From JACQFZ01 sp045810625 (GTDB taxonomy: Bacteria; Pseudomonadota; Gammaproteobacteria; Acidiferrobacterales; Sulfurifustaceae): 47,030 bases of DNA. The notes below the pieces were generated by a model. The model had not been told where the DNA came from. It worked only from the letters and a program-made list of their open reading frames with translations, and ran no database searches. Location of the stretch: NCBI GenBank assembly GCA_045810625.1, contig JBJMVQ010000046.1:1-47030 (forward strand). Direction: 5' to 3'. Made by a program: the position numbers and the translations under genes. Within the stretch, counting starts at the first letter, position 1; every line of letters begins with the position of its first letter. Below are positions 32,583 to 41,072 of this stretch, in pieces.

Positions 32583-32684
32583 GCGTGCCGTGTCGCCCGA
32601 GGCCCAGCGTTGGGCGGGGGTGGCGCTAGTGGTAAACTTCGGGCGAGTTTCGGTACAGAGGCATCGTTTCCGAGGCTGACGCAC

Positions 32685-33434
32685 ATGGCCGGTCACAGTA
32701 AATGGGCCAATATTCAGCACCGCAAGGGCGTCCAAGACGCAAGGCGCGGCAAGGTCTTTACAAAGCTGATTCGCGAAATCACCATCGCCGCACGCATGGG
32801 CGGCGGCGATCCCGGGCACAATCCGCGGCTGCGTAACGCGATCGACAAGGCGCTTGGGCAGAACATGCCCAAGGACAACATCGAGCGCGCCGTCAAACGC
32901 GGCACCGGGGAGCTCGAAGGCGCCAGCTACGAGGAAGTCCGCTACGAAGGTTACGGCCCCGGCGGGGTGGCGATACTGGTCGATTGCCAAACTGACAACC
33001 GCAACCGCACGGTCGGTGAAGTGCGCCACGCGTTCAGCAAATACGGCGGCAACCTCGGCACCGACGGTTCGGTCGCCTATCTTTTCAAGAAGGTCGGCGC
33101 GATCCGGTTCGCGCCGGGTACCAGCGAAGACAAGGTGATGGAAGCCGCGCTCGACGCGGGCGCCGACGACGTCGTGACCGATGCCGACGGCGGGATCGAA
33201 GTGTTGGCGCCGCCCGACGGGGTGGCGTCGGTGCGCGAAGCGCTGGAACGTGCCGGCCTGACGCCGATCGGAGCCGAGGTGGCGGAACGTCCGGCCACCG
33301 GTGTGCCGCTGGAAGGCGAGGACGCTGAGCGGGTGCTCAAACTTTTGGAAACGCTGGAAGACCTGGATGACGTGCAGAACGTCTACACTAACGCCGAATT
33401 CTCCGATGCGACCTTGGCGCGCCAAGCCAGATAA
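32685..33434 (+). CDS. yebC: YebC/PmpR family protein
   Basis: The product has 249 residues beginning MAGHSKWANIQHRKGVQDAR, with KALGQNMPKDNIERAVKRGT near residue 57 and YEGYGPGGVAILVDCQTDNR near 87, all diagnostic. The family was long annotated as transcriptional regulators; recent work assigns YebC-type proteins to relieving ribosome stalls at proline-rich stretches. ATG 32685 is chosen by homology; the open frame upstream is not conserved. Its place between nudB and ruvC is the usual gammaproteobacterial order. Confidence 0.95.
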   Translation: MAGHSKWANIQHRKGVQDARRGKVFTKLIREITIAARMGGGDPGHNPRLRNAIDKALGQNMPKDNIERAVKRGTGELEGASYEEVRYEGYGPGGVAILVDCQTDNRNRTVGEVRHAFSKYGGNLGTDGSVAYLFKKVGAIRFAPGTSEDKVMEAALDAGADDVVTDADGGIEVLAPPDGVASVREALERAGLTPIGAEVAERPATGVPLEGEDAERVLKLLETLEDLDDVQNVYTNAEFSDATLARQAR

Positions 33435-33448
33435 TGGCCGATCGGAAT

Positions 33449-33520
33449 GAGGCGCGCGCATCAGCGCGCGACGGCTCGCCTCCCTCTCCCGCGGAGGCGG
33501 GAGAGGGAGTGAGGGTTATG
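33449..33520. repeat. Palindromic intergenic repeat (third copy) between yebC and ruvC
   Basis: TCCCTCTCCCGC (33481-33492) pairs perfectly with GCGGGAGAGGGA (33497-33508) around a GGAG loop, with the tail GTGAGGGTT. The preceding GCGCGC...CGGCTCGCCT segment is nearly the same as that before the first hairpin at 4448. It belongs to the family found twice in the ribosomal operon. Confidence 0.85.
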
Positions 33521-33594
33521 AACTGCGCCAATTCGCTTTTCGTGGTCCGCCCGGTCGCTCATACAATTGCGATACACGACGGATCCGCCCGCTG

Positions 33595-34119
33595 ATGCGC
33601 GTTCTCGGCGTGGACCCAGGTTCGCGCGTGACCGGCTTCGGGGTCGTGCAAGTCCTCCGTAATGGGCAGCTCCAGTACCTCACGAGTGGTTGCATCCGCG
33701 CGCCCGCCGGCTCGCTCGCGGAGCGCCTCAAGTCGATCCACGATGGAATCTGCGAGATCGTCAATGCGTTTCAACCCGCTGTTTTTGCCATCGAGCGCGT
33801 TTTCATGGCGCGCAACGCCGACTCGGCGCTGAAACTCGGACAGGCGCGCGGCGCCGCGATTGTCGCGGCGATCAACGCCAGCCTGGAAGTGAACGAATAT
33901 TCCGCGACCGAGATCAAGCGCGCCATCGTCGGCCGCGGCGGCGCCGAGAAGAATCAGGTGCAGCACATGGTTCGCGTTCTGCTCGATCTCGATCGCGCGC
34001 CCGCCGCCGACGCTGCCGACGCGCTTGCCTGTGCCATCTGTCACGCGCACTACACCGTCGGCCTCGCCGCGATGCGGCGCGGATTGACGCGCCGCGTCTC
34101 TGCGCGAGGTGTCGCGTGA
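33595..34119 (+). CDS. ruvC: Crossover junction endodeoxyribonuclease RuvC
   Basis: RuvC resolves Holliday junctions by paired nicks. The product has 174 residues with the four acidic catalytic residues in place: D7 (GVDPGSRVTG), E67 (AIERVF), D139 and D142 (ADAADALACAICH). It starts MRVLGVDPGSRVTGFGV. The end overlaps ruvA as GTGA, so translation is coupled. Confidence 0.97.
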   Translation: MRVLGVDPGSRVTGFGVVQVLRNGQLQYLTSGCIRAPAGSLAERLKSIHDGICEIVNAFQPAVFAIERVFMARNADSALKLGQARGAAIVAAINASLEVNEYSATEIKRAIVGRGGAEKNQVQHMVRVLLDLDRAPAADAADALACAICHAHYTVGLAAMRRGLTRRVSARGVA

Positions 34120-34709
34120 TCGGCCGTCTGCGCGGGACCTTGGTGCGCAAGGAGCCGCCGACGCTGTTGGTCGATGTCGGCGGCGTCGGCTACGAGCTCG
34201 AAGCGCCGATGACGACCTTTTACGATCTGCCCGCCGTGGGCGAGATCGTGATGCTCTACACGCATCTCGTTGTGCGCGAGGACGCGCATCTGCTCTTCGG
34301 TTTCGGTCGCGAGTCGCAGCGGCGGCAATTCCGCGCCCTGCTCAAGATCAGCGGCGTCGGCCCGCGCGTCGCGCTCGCCGTGCTTTCCGGCCTTACCGAA
34401 GACGAGCTGGTGCGTTGCGTTTCGGATGGCGATCTCACCCGGCTCACGCAGGTGCCCGGTATCGGTCGCAAGACCGCGGAGCGGCTGATCGTCGAGCTGC
34501 GCGACAAGCTCACGGGCGAGGCAGCGCCGCTTCCTCCCGCCGTAGCGGGTAGTGCAGTCGCGCGCGACCCCGCCGCCGAGGCAGTGAGCGCGTTGATCGC
34601 GCTCGGCTACAAGCCGCAGGAAGCGAGCCGCGTGGTCCGCGGGTTGCCGACACAGGGTCAGAGCACCGAGGAACTCATCCGCCAGGCCTTGCGGGCGCTC
34701 GCGGTGTGA
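34116..34709 (+). CDS. ruvA: Holliday junction branch migration protein RuvA
   Basis: RuvA binds the four-way junction and directs the RuvB motors. Start GTG 34116 overlaps the ruvC stop, with GAGGTG about five bases upstream; the longer open frame upstream is in ruvC. The 197-residue product shows MIGRLRGTLVRKEPPTLLVD, two helix-hairpin-helix motifs (SGVGPRVALAVLSG and VPGIGRKTAERLIVELRDKL) and the C-terminal RuvB-binding domain from about 150. Confidence 0.97.
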   Translation: MIGRLRGTLVRKEPPTLLVDVGGVGYELEAPMTTFYDLPAVGEIVMLYTHLVVREDAHLLFGFGRESQRRQFRALLKISGVGPRVALAVLSGLTEDELVRCVSDGDLTRLTQVPGIGRKTAERLIVELRDKLTGEAAPLPPAVAGSAVARDPAAEAVSALIALGYKPQEASRVVRGLPTQGQSTEELIRQALRALAV

Positions 34710-34823
34710 TGTGTTACGCTAAGGTTGTCGGGGGGATCCAGCGGTCTTCGACCTGAAGCAGCGGCGCTCTTCGCGTCCGTTTTCTCGGCCGCTAAGGCGG
34801 GGAGTAGGACAACATCTACTTAT

Positions 34824-35873
34824 ATGATTGAAACCGATCGTGTCGTCTCGGGCCGCGCCGTTGACGCCAACGACGATTCCGTCGAGGCCAACCGGTTGCG
34901 TCCGACGCAGCTCGCGGAATATGTCGGTCAGGAACCGATCCGCGAGCAGCTCGAAGTCTTCATCGCGGCGGCGCGCGGGCGGCGCGAGGCCCTCGATCAC
35001 GTATTGCTCTTCGGCCCGCCGGGGCTCGGCAAGACGACGCTCGCGAACATCATCGCGCACGAGATGGGCGTAGGCCTGCGCCACACCTCCGGTCCGGTGC
35101 TCGAGCGTCCCGGCGACCTCGCGGCCATTCTCACTAATCTTCAGCCGAACGACACGCTCTTCATCGATGAGATTCACCGGCTGAGCCCGGTGGTGGAGGA
35201 AATCCTCTATCCGGCGATGGAGGATTTCCAGCTCGATATCGTGATCGGTGAGGGTCCCGCGGCGCGATCGATCAAACTCGATCTTCCGCCGTTCACGCTC
35301 GTCGGCGCGACGACGCGCGCGGGGCTCCTCACCTCGCCGCTGCGCGATCGCTTCGGCATCGTGCTTCGGCTCGAGTTCTACACCGAGGCGGAGCTCGCGC
35401 GCATCGTCGCGCGCTCCGCCGGCATCCTCGGCGCCGCGAGCGAGCCGCAAGCAATCGGGTTGATCGCGCGCCGCTCCCGGGGTACGCCGCGGATCGCGAA
35501 CCGGCTCTTGCGCCGCGCCCGCGACTTCGCCGAGATCAAAGGCGATGGGCGGTTGACGCTCGGTATTGTGGAAGGCGCGCTGCGCATGCTAGAGGTAGAC
35601 GAACAGGGTTTGGACGTGCTGGACCGGAAGTTTTTGCGCGCGGTTCTCGAGCGGTTCGGCGGCGGTCCGGTCGGTATCGACAGCCTCGCGGCCGCCATCG
35701 GCGAAGAGCGCGGCACGCTGGAGGATGTCATCGAGCCATTTCTGATTCAGCGCGGATTTCTCACCCGTACACCACGCGGGCGCCAGGCGACGGCTGCGGC
35801 GTGGCGGCATTTCGGCCTCGCGGCTCCGGCCGGGGTCGAGGCCGCCCAGCGCGGCATTTTCGACGGCACCTGA
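34824..35873 (+). CDS. ruvB: Holliday junction branch migration helicase RuvB
   Basis: RuvB is the AAA+ motor of branch migration. ATG 34824 gives MIETDRVVSGRAVDAND and 349 residues. Walker A is FGPPGLGKTTLA near 67, Walker B LFIDEIHRLSP near 115, sensor 1 GATTRAGLLTSPLRDRFG, and the C-terminal winged helix has GRQATAAAWRHFGL. The 114-base gap from ruvA is unusual for this trio, and no Shine-Dalgarno is close to the ATG; a short leader or another start is possible. Confidence 0.96.
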   Translation: MIETDRVVSGRAVDANDDSVEANRLRPTQLAEYVGQEPIREQLEVFIAAARGRREALDHVLLFGPPGLGKTTLANIIAHEMGVGLRHTSGPVLERPGDLAAILTNLQPNDTLFIDEIHRLSPVVEEILYPAMEDFQLDIVIGEGPAARSIKLDLPPFTLVGATTRAGLLTSPLRDRFGIVLRLEFYTEAELARIVARSAGILGAASEPQAIGLIARRSRGTPRIANRLLRRARDFAEIKGDGRLTLGIVEGALRMLEVDEQGLDVLDRKFLRAVLERFGGGPVGIDSLAAAIGEERGTLEDVIEPFLIQRGFLTRTPRGRQATAAAWRHFGLAAPAGVEAAQRGIFDGT

Positions 35874-35907
35874 AGAGAAGCTTCCAATAACCGATGGGAG
35901 CAATCCC

Positions 35908-36315
35908 ATGCAGGCAGCTTTTGCCATTACAATTCGTATTTATTACGAAGATACCGACGCGGTTGGCATTGTTTATTACGCCAATTATCTGAAATTCATG
36001 GAGCGGGCGCGGACCGAGTGGCTGCGCTCTCTTGGCTTCAACCAGGACGAGCTTGCGCGCGACGGCGTGATTTTCGCCGTGCGTTCCGCGCGCATCGAAT
36101 TCTTGAAACCGGCGCGCTTCAACGACGTGATCGAAGTCAACGTGCGCATCGCCGACCGCGGCGGCGCGAGCATGACATTCATCCAAACGATCCGCTGCGG
36201 CGGCGTCACGTTGTGTGAAGCCGAGACCCGGGTAGCGTCTCTCGACGCCACCACGCTGGCGCCGCGACCGCTTCCCGCCGCGCTCGCCAGCCGATTGAAC
36301 GAGGTTAGTGCATGA
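35908..36315 (+). CDS. ybgC: Tol-Pal-associated acyl-CoA thioesterase YbgC
   Basis: YbgC is a cytoplasmic hot-dog thioesterase of the tol-pal operon. The 135-residue product has the signature YEDTDAVGIVYYANYLKFME with catalytic D17, followed by RARTEWLRSLG and FLKPARFNDVIEV. A GGAGCAA ribosome binding site precedes ATG 35908. The stop overlaps the tolQ ATG (ATGA), showing operon structure. Confidence 0.96.
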   Translation: MQAAFAITIRIYYEDTDAVGIVYYANYLKFMERARTEWLRSLGFNQDELARDGVIFAVRSARIEFLKPARFNDVIEVNVRIADRGGASMTFIQTIRCGGVTLCEAETRVASLDATTLAPRPLPAALASRLNEVSA

Positions 36316-37010
36316 ACGTTGTGGCTTCGCCAGAAGGTCTCGCTTTTCTTTCGCTCATCCGCGACGCAAGCCTGCCGGTCAAATTGGTGATCGCGCTGCT
36401 GCTGCTGGCGTCGCTGGTCTCGTGGACCATGATCTTCCGTAAGTGGTACGCGCTCCGCCTCGCCGCGCGCGTAGCCGGCCGCTTCGAGGAGCGCTTCTGG
36501 TCCGGGGGCAACATCGCGCAGATGTACAATGATCTCGCCAGCAAGGGCGCCAATCCCGCGGGAATGGAAAGCCTGTTCGTCGAGGGCTTTCGCGAGTACA
36601 AGCGCCTCGCGGGCCAGCCGACTATGCAGCCGATGGAAATTCTCGAAGGCGTGCAACGAGCGATGCGGGTGGCGCTCACGCGTGAAATGGACGATCTGGA
36701 AATGAATCTCCCGTTTCTCGCGACGGTCGGTTCGACGAGCCCGTACGTGGGCCTCTTCGGCACAGTGTGGGGCATCATGAATTCGTTCCGATCGCTCGGG
36801 GCGATCCAGCAACCGACGATCGGTCACGTCGCGCCCGGTATCGCGGAAGCGCTGATCGCCACCGCGATCGGCTTGTTCGCGGCGATACCGGCGGTCATCG
36901 CTTACAATCGCTACTCGACGCAGGTCGAACGCCTGGTCACCCGCTACGAGATTTTCATGGCGGAGTTTGCAAGCATCCTGCAACGGCAGGCCTTTGCCTC
37001 GCGCGGTTGA
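36312..37010 (+). CDS. tolQ: Tol-Pal system protein TolQ
   Basis: TolQ forms with TolR the proton-driven motor energising outer-membrane constriction during division. The 232-residue product has three transmembrane segments: about 22-42 (VKLVIALLLLASLVSWTMIF) and two after GSTSPYVGLFGTVWGIMNSF, up to GIAEALIATAIGLFAAIPAV. These match the ExbB/TolQ/MotA fold. It starts inside the ybgC stop; tolR follows after six bases. Confidence 0.97.
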   Translation: MNVVASPEGLAFLSLIRDASLPVKLVIALLLLASLVSWTMIFRKWYALRLAARVAGRFEERFWSGGNIAQMYNDLASKGANPAGMESLFVEGFREYKRLAGQPTMQPMEILEGVQRAMRVALTREMDDLEMNLPFLATVGSTSPYVGLFGTVWGIMNSFRSLGAIQQPTIGHVAPGIAEALIATAIGLFAAIPAVIAYNRYSTQVERLVTRYEIFMAEFASILQRQAFASRG

Positions 37011-37016
37011 GCGCCC

Positions 37017-37445
37017 ATGGATACGTTTCCTCGCAAGCGCAAGCGGTTGATGAGTGAGATCAACGTCGTGCCGTACATCGACGTGATGCTCGTGCTGCTC
37101 GTCATCTTTATGATCACGGCCCCGTTGTTGACGCAAGGCGTGAAGGTCGATCTGCCGCAGGCGGCGGCAAAGCCGGTCGACACCACGGACCGCGAGACGC
37201 TGATCGTGACGGTCGATCGTGAAGGACGGTATTACCTGGATGACCGGCGCGTGGCCGCAGAAGACTTGAAGCGCAAAGTGCAGGGCATTCTGCGCGCGCG
37301 GCCGCAAACGCCGGTGATGATCCGCGGCGATCGCAACGTCGCTTACGGCCAGGTGGTCAAAGCCATGACGCTGCTGCAGGCGGCCGGTGCGCCGAGCGTT
37401 GGGCTCATCACGGATATCCCGGCCGGCAACGAGCGTGGTGCGTAG
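37017..37445 (+). CDS. tolR: Tol-Pal system protein TolR
   Basis: TolR is the single-span partner of TolQ. The 142-residue product has an N-terminal basic start, then EINVVPYIDVMLVLLVIFMI with the proton-carrying D22 (D23 in E. coli), and a periplasmic domain with DREGRYYLDDRRV and IRGDRNVAYGQVVKAMTLLQ. Its end overlaps the first codons of tolA. Confidence 0.96.
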   Translation: MDTFPRKRKRLMSEINVVPYIDVMLVLLVIFMITAPLLTQGVKVDLPQAAAKPVDTTDRETLIVTVDREGRYYLDDRRVAAEDLKRKVQGILRARPQTPVMIRGDRNVAYGQVVKAMTLLQAAGAPSVGLITDIPAGNERGA

Positions 37446-38271
37446 GAACGCGCGTCCCGCGCCGGGTCGCTATCGCGCTATCGCGTACGCGCTGCTGCTG
37501 CACGTCGGCATCGTGGCCGTTCTGGTGCTCGGTTTGCGCTGGTCGGGATCGCCGAGCGTCGCGCCGGAGCAGGCGATACAAGCGGTCATCGTCGAGGATC
37601 CCGAGAAGAAGAAGCTGGAAGAAAAGCGCCGGCGCGACGAAGAAGCTGAGCGCCGCCTGGAAGCGGAACGGAAGCGCCAGGAGGCCGAAAAGCAAAAGCG
37701 GATCGCGGAGGAACAGAAGCGTCTCGCCGAAGAGCAGAAGCGCCAGCAGGCGGAAGCGGAAAAGCGGCGCCAGGCGGATGCGAAACGCCGCCAGGAAGAA
37801 GAGCGCCGCGCGCACGAGGAAGAGCAGCGCCAGCGCGCCGCCGCAGAGACCGAGCGCAAGCGCCAGGAAGCCGAGGCGCGTAAACGGCGCGAGGACGACG
37901 AGCGCGAACGCCGGGCGGCGGAAGAGTCGCTCAGGCAGCAGCTGGCGGAGGAAGAACGCGCCCGCGCCGCGAGCGCGCGTGCGGCACGTGCGGCAAGCGA
38001 GCTGGACAAATACAAGGTGCTTATCCAGCAGAAGGTGACGCGCAACTGGACCGCGGTGGGGACGTCCCCGGGGCTCGAATGCCAGGTGCGCGTACGGCTG
38101 TCGCCCGGGGGCGACGTGCTTCAGGCGACTGTCACCAAAGGAAGCGGGAACCCGGTGTTCGATCGATCTGTCCCACCCGCTGTGTACAAGGCGTCGCCGC
38201 TGCCGATTCCCAAGGATCCGGATTTGTTCGAGTATTATCGGGAACTCGATTTTATCTTTAAGCCACAATGA
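37438..38271 (+). CDS. tolA: Tol-Pal system protein TolA
   Basis: TolA bridges the inner-membrane motor to Pal and TolB. The start is GTG 37438 (or 37435). The 277-residue protein has a membrane anchor IAYALLLHVGIVAVLVLGL near 14-32. A long alpha-helical domain rich in Glu, Arg, Ala, Gln and Lys spans about 58-180 (QEAEKQKRIAEEQKRLAEEQ-type heptads). The C-terminal domain is from about 186, with TRNWTAVGTSPGLECQVRVR and GGDVLQATVTKGSGNPVFDR. The repeated codons make several false open frames on the opposite strand. The stop overlaps tolB (ATGA). Confidence 0.95.
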   Translation: MRRNARPAPGRYRAIAYALLLHVGIVAVLVLGLRWSGSPSVAPEQAIQAVIVEDPEKKKLEEKRRRDEEAERRLEAERKRQEAEKQKRIAEEQKRLAEEQKRQQAEAEKRRQADAKRRQEEERRAHEEEQRQRAAAETERKRQEAEARKRREDDERERRAAEESLRQQLAEEERARAASARAARAASELDKYKVLIQQKVTRNWTAVGTSPGLECQVRVRLSPGGDVLQATVTKGSGNPVFDRSVPPAVYKASPLPIPKDPDLFEYYRELDFIFKPQ

Positions 38272-39614
38272 TGACCCAGCCTGCCGGCCAGCGTATTCGT
38301 AACGCGTTTTGTCATTGGCTCGCCCTCGCCGGCCTGTGTTTGCTGTTCGCCGCGTCGGCGGCACACGCCATCCTGACGATCGAGATCACGCAGGGCGGCG
38401 ACACCGGCATTCCGATTGCGGTAGTCCCTTTCAAATGGAACGGCCCCGGCCAGCCGCCGCAGGCGGTCGCGGATATCGTCGAGGCCGACCTCGCCCGCAG
38501 CGGCCGGTTCGTGACGCTGCCCCGTAAGGATTTCGTTTCGCTTCCGAGCGACGAGCGCGACGTCATATATAAGGAGTGGCGCGTCATCAAAGCCGAGGCG
38601 CTCGTGATCGGCAGCGTCGCCCCCATCGGTTCCGGTCGCTACGAAGTGCAGTTCCGGCTGTTCGACGTATTCAAGCAGGCGCAGCTCGCGGGGCTTCGGT
38701 ATACGGTAAGCGGGTCGGCGCTGCGTACCGTCGCGCATCAGATCGCCGATGTCGTCTATGAAAAACTCATCGGCGAGCCGGGTGCGTTCAACACGCGGAT
38801 CGCTTACGTCACGCGCGAGCGGGCGGGAGCGAGCGGCACCGTGTACAAGCTGCAGGTCGCGGACTCCGACGGCTACAATCCGCGCACCGTGGTGCGCTCG
38901 GTCGAGCCGCTGCTGTCGCCGGCGTGGTCCATGGACGGGAAGCATCTCGCCTACGTCTCGTTCGAGGACAAGCGTCCGAAGGTGTACGTACAGAACCTCG
39001 CGGACGGGAAGCGCCAGCTGGTCGCCGAGTCCAAGGGGTTGAATGGCGCTCCGGCTTGGTCGCCCGACGGGCGCCGGCTGGCGCTCGCGCTGTCACGCGA
39101 CGGTAACCCGGAAATCTATGTCCTCGAGCTCGCCACCAAAGAACTCAAACGCCTGACCACCGACCCCGCGATCGACACCGAACCCTCGTTTTCGCCGGAC
39201 GGGCGGTATTTAGTGTTCACCTCGGACCGCTCCGGCCGTCCGCAGATCTACCGGATGACCGCCGACGGTCGCCAAGTCGAGCGGCTAACCTTCGAAGGCG
39301 ATTACAATGCGCGCGCCTCGTACGCACCGGACGGGCGCTCCCTGACGATGGTCACTTCCGTGCAAGGCCGCTTTCGTATTGCTACGCTTAGGCTGGACAC
39401 CGGTGCCCTTCAGGTTCTCAGCGACGCGATCCTGGACGAATCCCCAAGCTTCGCGCCGAACGGTCAGTTGATCATCTATGCGACCGAAGTACAGGGCCGC
39501 GGCGTGCTTGCGTCGGTATCCGCCGACGGGCGGGTACGTCAGCTGTTCCGATCGGAGGAGGGAGACGTACGCGAACCGGCGTGGTCACCGTACAATCGCG
39601 AACTTCAATATTAG
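38268..39614 (+). CDS. tolB: Tol-Pal system protein TolB
   Basis: TolB is a periplasmic protein that binds Pal and colicins. The 448 residues comprise a signal peptide (cleavage near AAHA, about residue 34) and an N-terminal domain (GDTGIPIAVVPFKWNGPGQP to about 165). A six-bladed propeller of WD40-like repeats follows (AWSPDGRRLALA, SFSPDGRYLVFTSDRSGRPQ, YAPDGRSLTM). It lies between tolA and pal, as expected; ATG 38271 is an alternative start. Confidence 0.97.
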   Translation: MMTQPAGQRIRNAFCHWLALAGLCLLFAASAAHAILTIEITQGGDTGIPIAVVPFKWNGPGQPPQAVADIVEADLARSGRFVTLPRKDFVSLPSDERDVIYKEWRVIKAEALVIGSVAPIGSGRYEVQFRLFDVFKQAQLAGLRYTVSGSALRTVAHQIADVVYEKLIGEPGAFNTRIAYVTRERAGASGTVYKLQVADSDGYNPRTVVRSVEPLLSPAWSMDGKHLAYVSFEDKRPKVYVQNLADGKRQLVAESKGLNGAPAWSPDGRRLALALSRDGNPEIYVLELATKELKRLTTDPAIDTEPSFSPDGRYLVFTSDRSGRPQIYRMTADGRQVERLTFEGDYNARASYAPDGRSLTMVTSVQGRFRIATLRLDTGALQVLSDAILDESPSFAPNGQLIIYATEVQGRGVLASVSADGRVRQLFRSEEGDVREPAWSPYNRELQY

Positions 39615-39639
39615 TTAACTTAACTACAGGAGTGGAGAC

Positions 39640-40164
39640 ATGCGACAAAAATTAGGGCTGGCGGTTTTGTTGTTGATCGGGGGCGTCTGGTTGGCGGGCT
39701 GCGCGAGCACCAGCACCGCCCCGACGAGTGATCAGACCACACCGTCGACGCAAGCGCCGGCGAGCACCGCCCCGGCGCCGCAGACGCAAGCTCCCGCGCG
39801 CGAGCTGGGTGGCAACGCCGCGGACGCGGAGATGATCGCGAAGCGTCGCGTGTACTTCGCCTTCGATTCGAGCCAGCTCGACGACGAGAACCGCAAGATC
39901 GTCGAAGCGCATGCACGTAATTTGCAGGCGAATCCGAACCTCAAAGTCCACCTCGAAGGGAACTGCGACGAGCGCGGCACGCGCGAGTACAACCTCGCGC
40001 TGGGCGAGCGCCGGGCGCAGTCTGTCGAGCGCGTTCTCAAACTGCTCGGCGTCGACGGCAAGCGCGTGTCCATGGTTTCGTACGGCGAAGAGAAGCCGAT
40101 CGATTCGGCGCATAGCGAAGCCGCGTGGGCGAAGAATCGCCGCGTCGAGATCGTCTACCGGTAA
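39640..40164 (+). CDS. pal: Peptidoglycan-associated lipoprotein Pal
   Basis: Pal anchors the outer membrane to peptidoglycan. The 174-residue product has a lipobox LAGC with the lipidated C21 and a Thr/Pro/Ala-rich linker to about residue 55. The OmpA-like domain has VYFAFDSSQLDDENRKIVEA, EGNCDERGTREYNLALGERR and the RVEIVYR end. AGGAG at 39628-39632 is the ribosome binding site. A member of the tol-pal operon. Confidence 0.97.
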   Translation: MRQKLGLAVLLLIGGVWLAGCASTSTAPTSDQTTPSTQAPASTAPAPQTQAPARELGGNAADAEMIAKRRVYFAFDSSQLDDENRKIVEAHARNLQANPNLKVHLEGNCDERGTREYNLALGERRAQSVERVLKLLGVDGKRVSMVSYGEEKPIDSAHSEAAWAKNRRVEIVYR

Positions 40165-40169
40165 TCCTC

Positions 40170-40982
40170 GTGTCTCGACCGCGTCTTCTTCTCGGGCTGA
40201 TACTCGCCGCCGGCGTTGTCGGCGGCGCGACCGCCGCTGATCCGATCCCGGATCGGCGCGCGGTGCGCCCGAGCGGATCAGCGTCGGCGCCGGCCGCCGC
40301 GCCGGCGGCGTCGTTGTCGAACGAGGCGCTGCTCGAGCTGAGCAATCAACTCGACACGCTGCAAGCGCAGATGCGCGAGCTGCGCGGTCAGATCGAGATA
40401 CAGCGACACGAGATCGAGCAGCTGAAGAACCGCGAGCATCAGTCGTCGGTCGATCTCGACAAGCGGCTGCGCGATCTCGAGCGCCGCGGCACCGCCGCGG
40501 CGGACGGCGGGAACGGGCCGGTTACGGTGGTCACGCCGCCGATTGGCGGAGGTCCGACGAACTCGGCCAACGGAGCGTCGCCGCGCGCGCCCACCGCCGC
40601 CGAGCAGCAGCAGTACGACGCAGCGTTCGCGCAGATGAAGCAGGGGCAGTACGAGCGCGCCGCGAAAAGCTTCCGTGATTTCGTGGCACGCAGCCCAGAC
40701 GGCCCGCTCGCCGACAATGCGCAGTACTGGATCGGCGAGGCGGCGTACGTAACCCGCGACTTTCGCACCGCGCTCGATGAATTCAGCAAAGTCGTGACCA
40801 AGTATCCGCAAAGCGCGAAAGTGCCGGACGCACTGCTGAAGATCGGCTATGCGCAGTACGAGCTCGCCGCCTATCCCAAGGCGCGCGACACACTCAAGCA
40901 GATCGTGAACCGCTATCCGAACACCGCCGTCGCGAAGTCCGCGGAGCTGCGGCTCGAAAAGATGGCCAAAGAAGGCCGGTAA
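40170..40982 (+). CDS. cpoB: Cell division coordinator CpoB (YbgF)
   Basis: CpoB links Tol-Pal to peptidoglycan synthesis during constriction. The start is GTG 40170, five bases after pal; the frame is open upstream inside pal. The 270-residue product has a signal peptide (LLLGLILAAGVVGGATAADP) and a coiled coil at about 48-112 (ELSNQLDTLQAQMRELRGQI). A Gly/Pro-rich linker and C-terminal TPR repeats from about 148 (YDAAFAQMKQGQYERAAKSF, DNAQYWIGEAAY) follow. Confidence 0.94.
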   Translation: MSRPRLLLGLILAAGVVGGATAADPIPDRRAVRPSGSASAPAAAPAASLSNEALLELSNQLDTLQAQMRELRGQIEIQRHEIEQLKNREHQSSVDLDKRLRDLERRGTAAADGGNGPVTVVTPPIGGGPTNSANGASPRAPTAAEQQQYDAAFAQMKQGQYERAAKSFRDFVARSPDGPLADNAQYWIGEAAYVTRDFRTALDEFSKVVTKYPQSAKVPDALLKIGYAQYELAAYPKARDTLKQIVNRYPNTAVAKSAELRLEKMAKEGR

Positions 40983-40990
40983 GCAAGAAG

Positions 40991-41015
40991 TCGTGCGACC
41001 CCACGGTCGCGCACG
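40991..41015 (+). other. Bulged hairpin after cpoB
   Basis: TCGTGCGACC (40991-41000) can pair with GGTCGC and ACGA in 41005-41016 with a two-base bulge. No T-run follows, so it is not a typical intrinsic terminator, though it sits where the tol-pal transcript would end and just upstream of the queE promoter. Confidence 0.35.
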
Positions 41016-41016
41016 A

Positions 41017-41045
41017 TTGGGTCCGATCCCCGCTTCGGTATAATC
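41017..41045 (+). promoter_or_regulatory. Candidate sigma-70 promoter of queE-queC
   Basis: TTGGGT (41017-41022) and a perfect TATAAT (41040-41045) are separated by 17 bases. This would start transcription near 41052, about 21 bases before the queE ATG. It suggests queE-queC can be transcribed independently of tol-pal. Confidence 0.65.
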
Positions 41046-41072
41046 CCCAATCTCATTTCCCAGCGAAAATAC

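Noticed and set aside
37408..38364. Long minus-strand open frames opposite tolA
   Set aside because: They are the antisense of the repetitive Glu/Arg/Lys codons of tolA, with Leu- and Arg-rich low-complexity products and no ribosome binding site.
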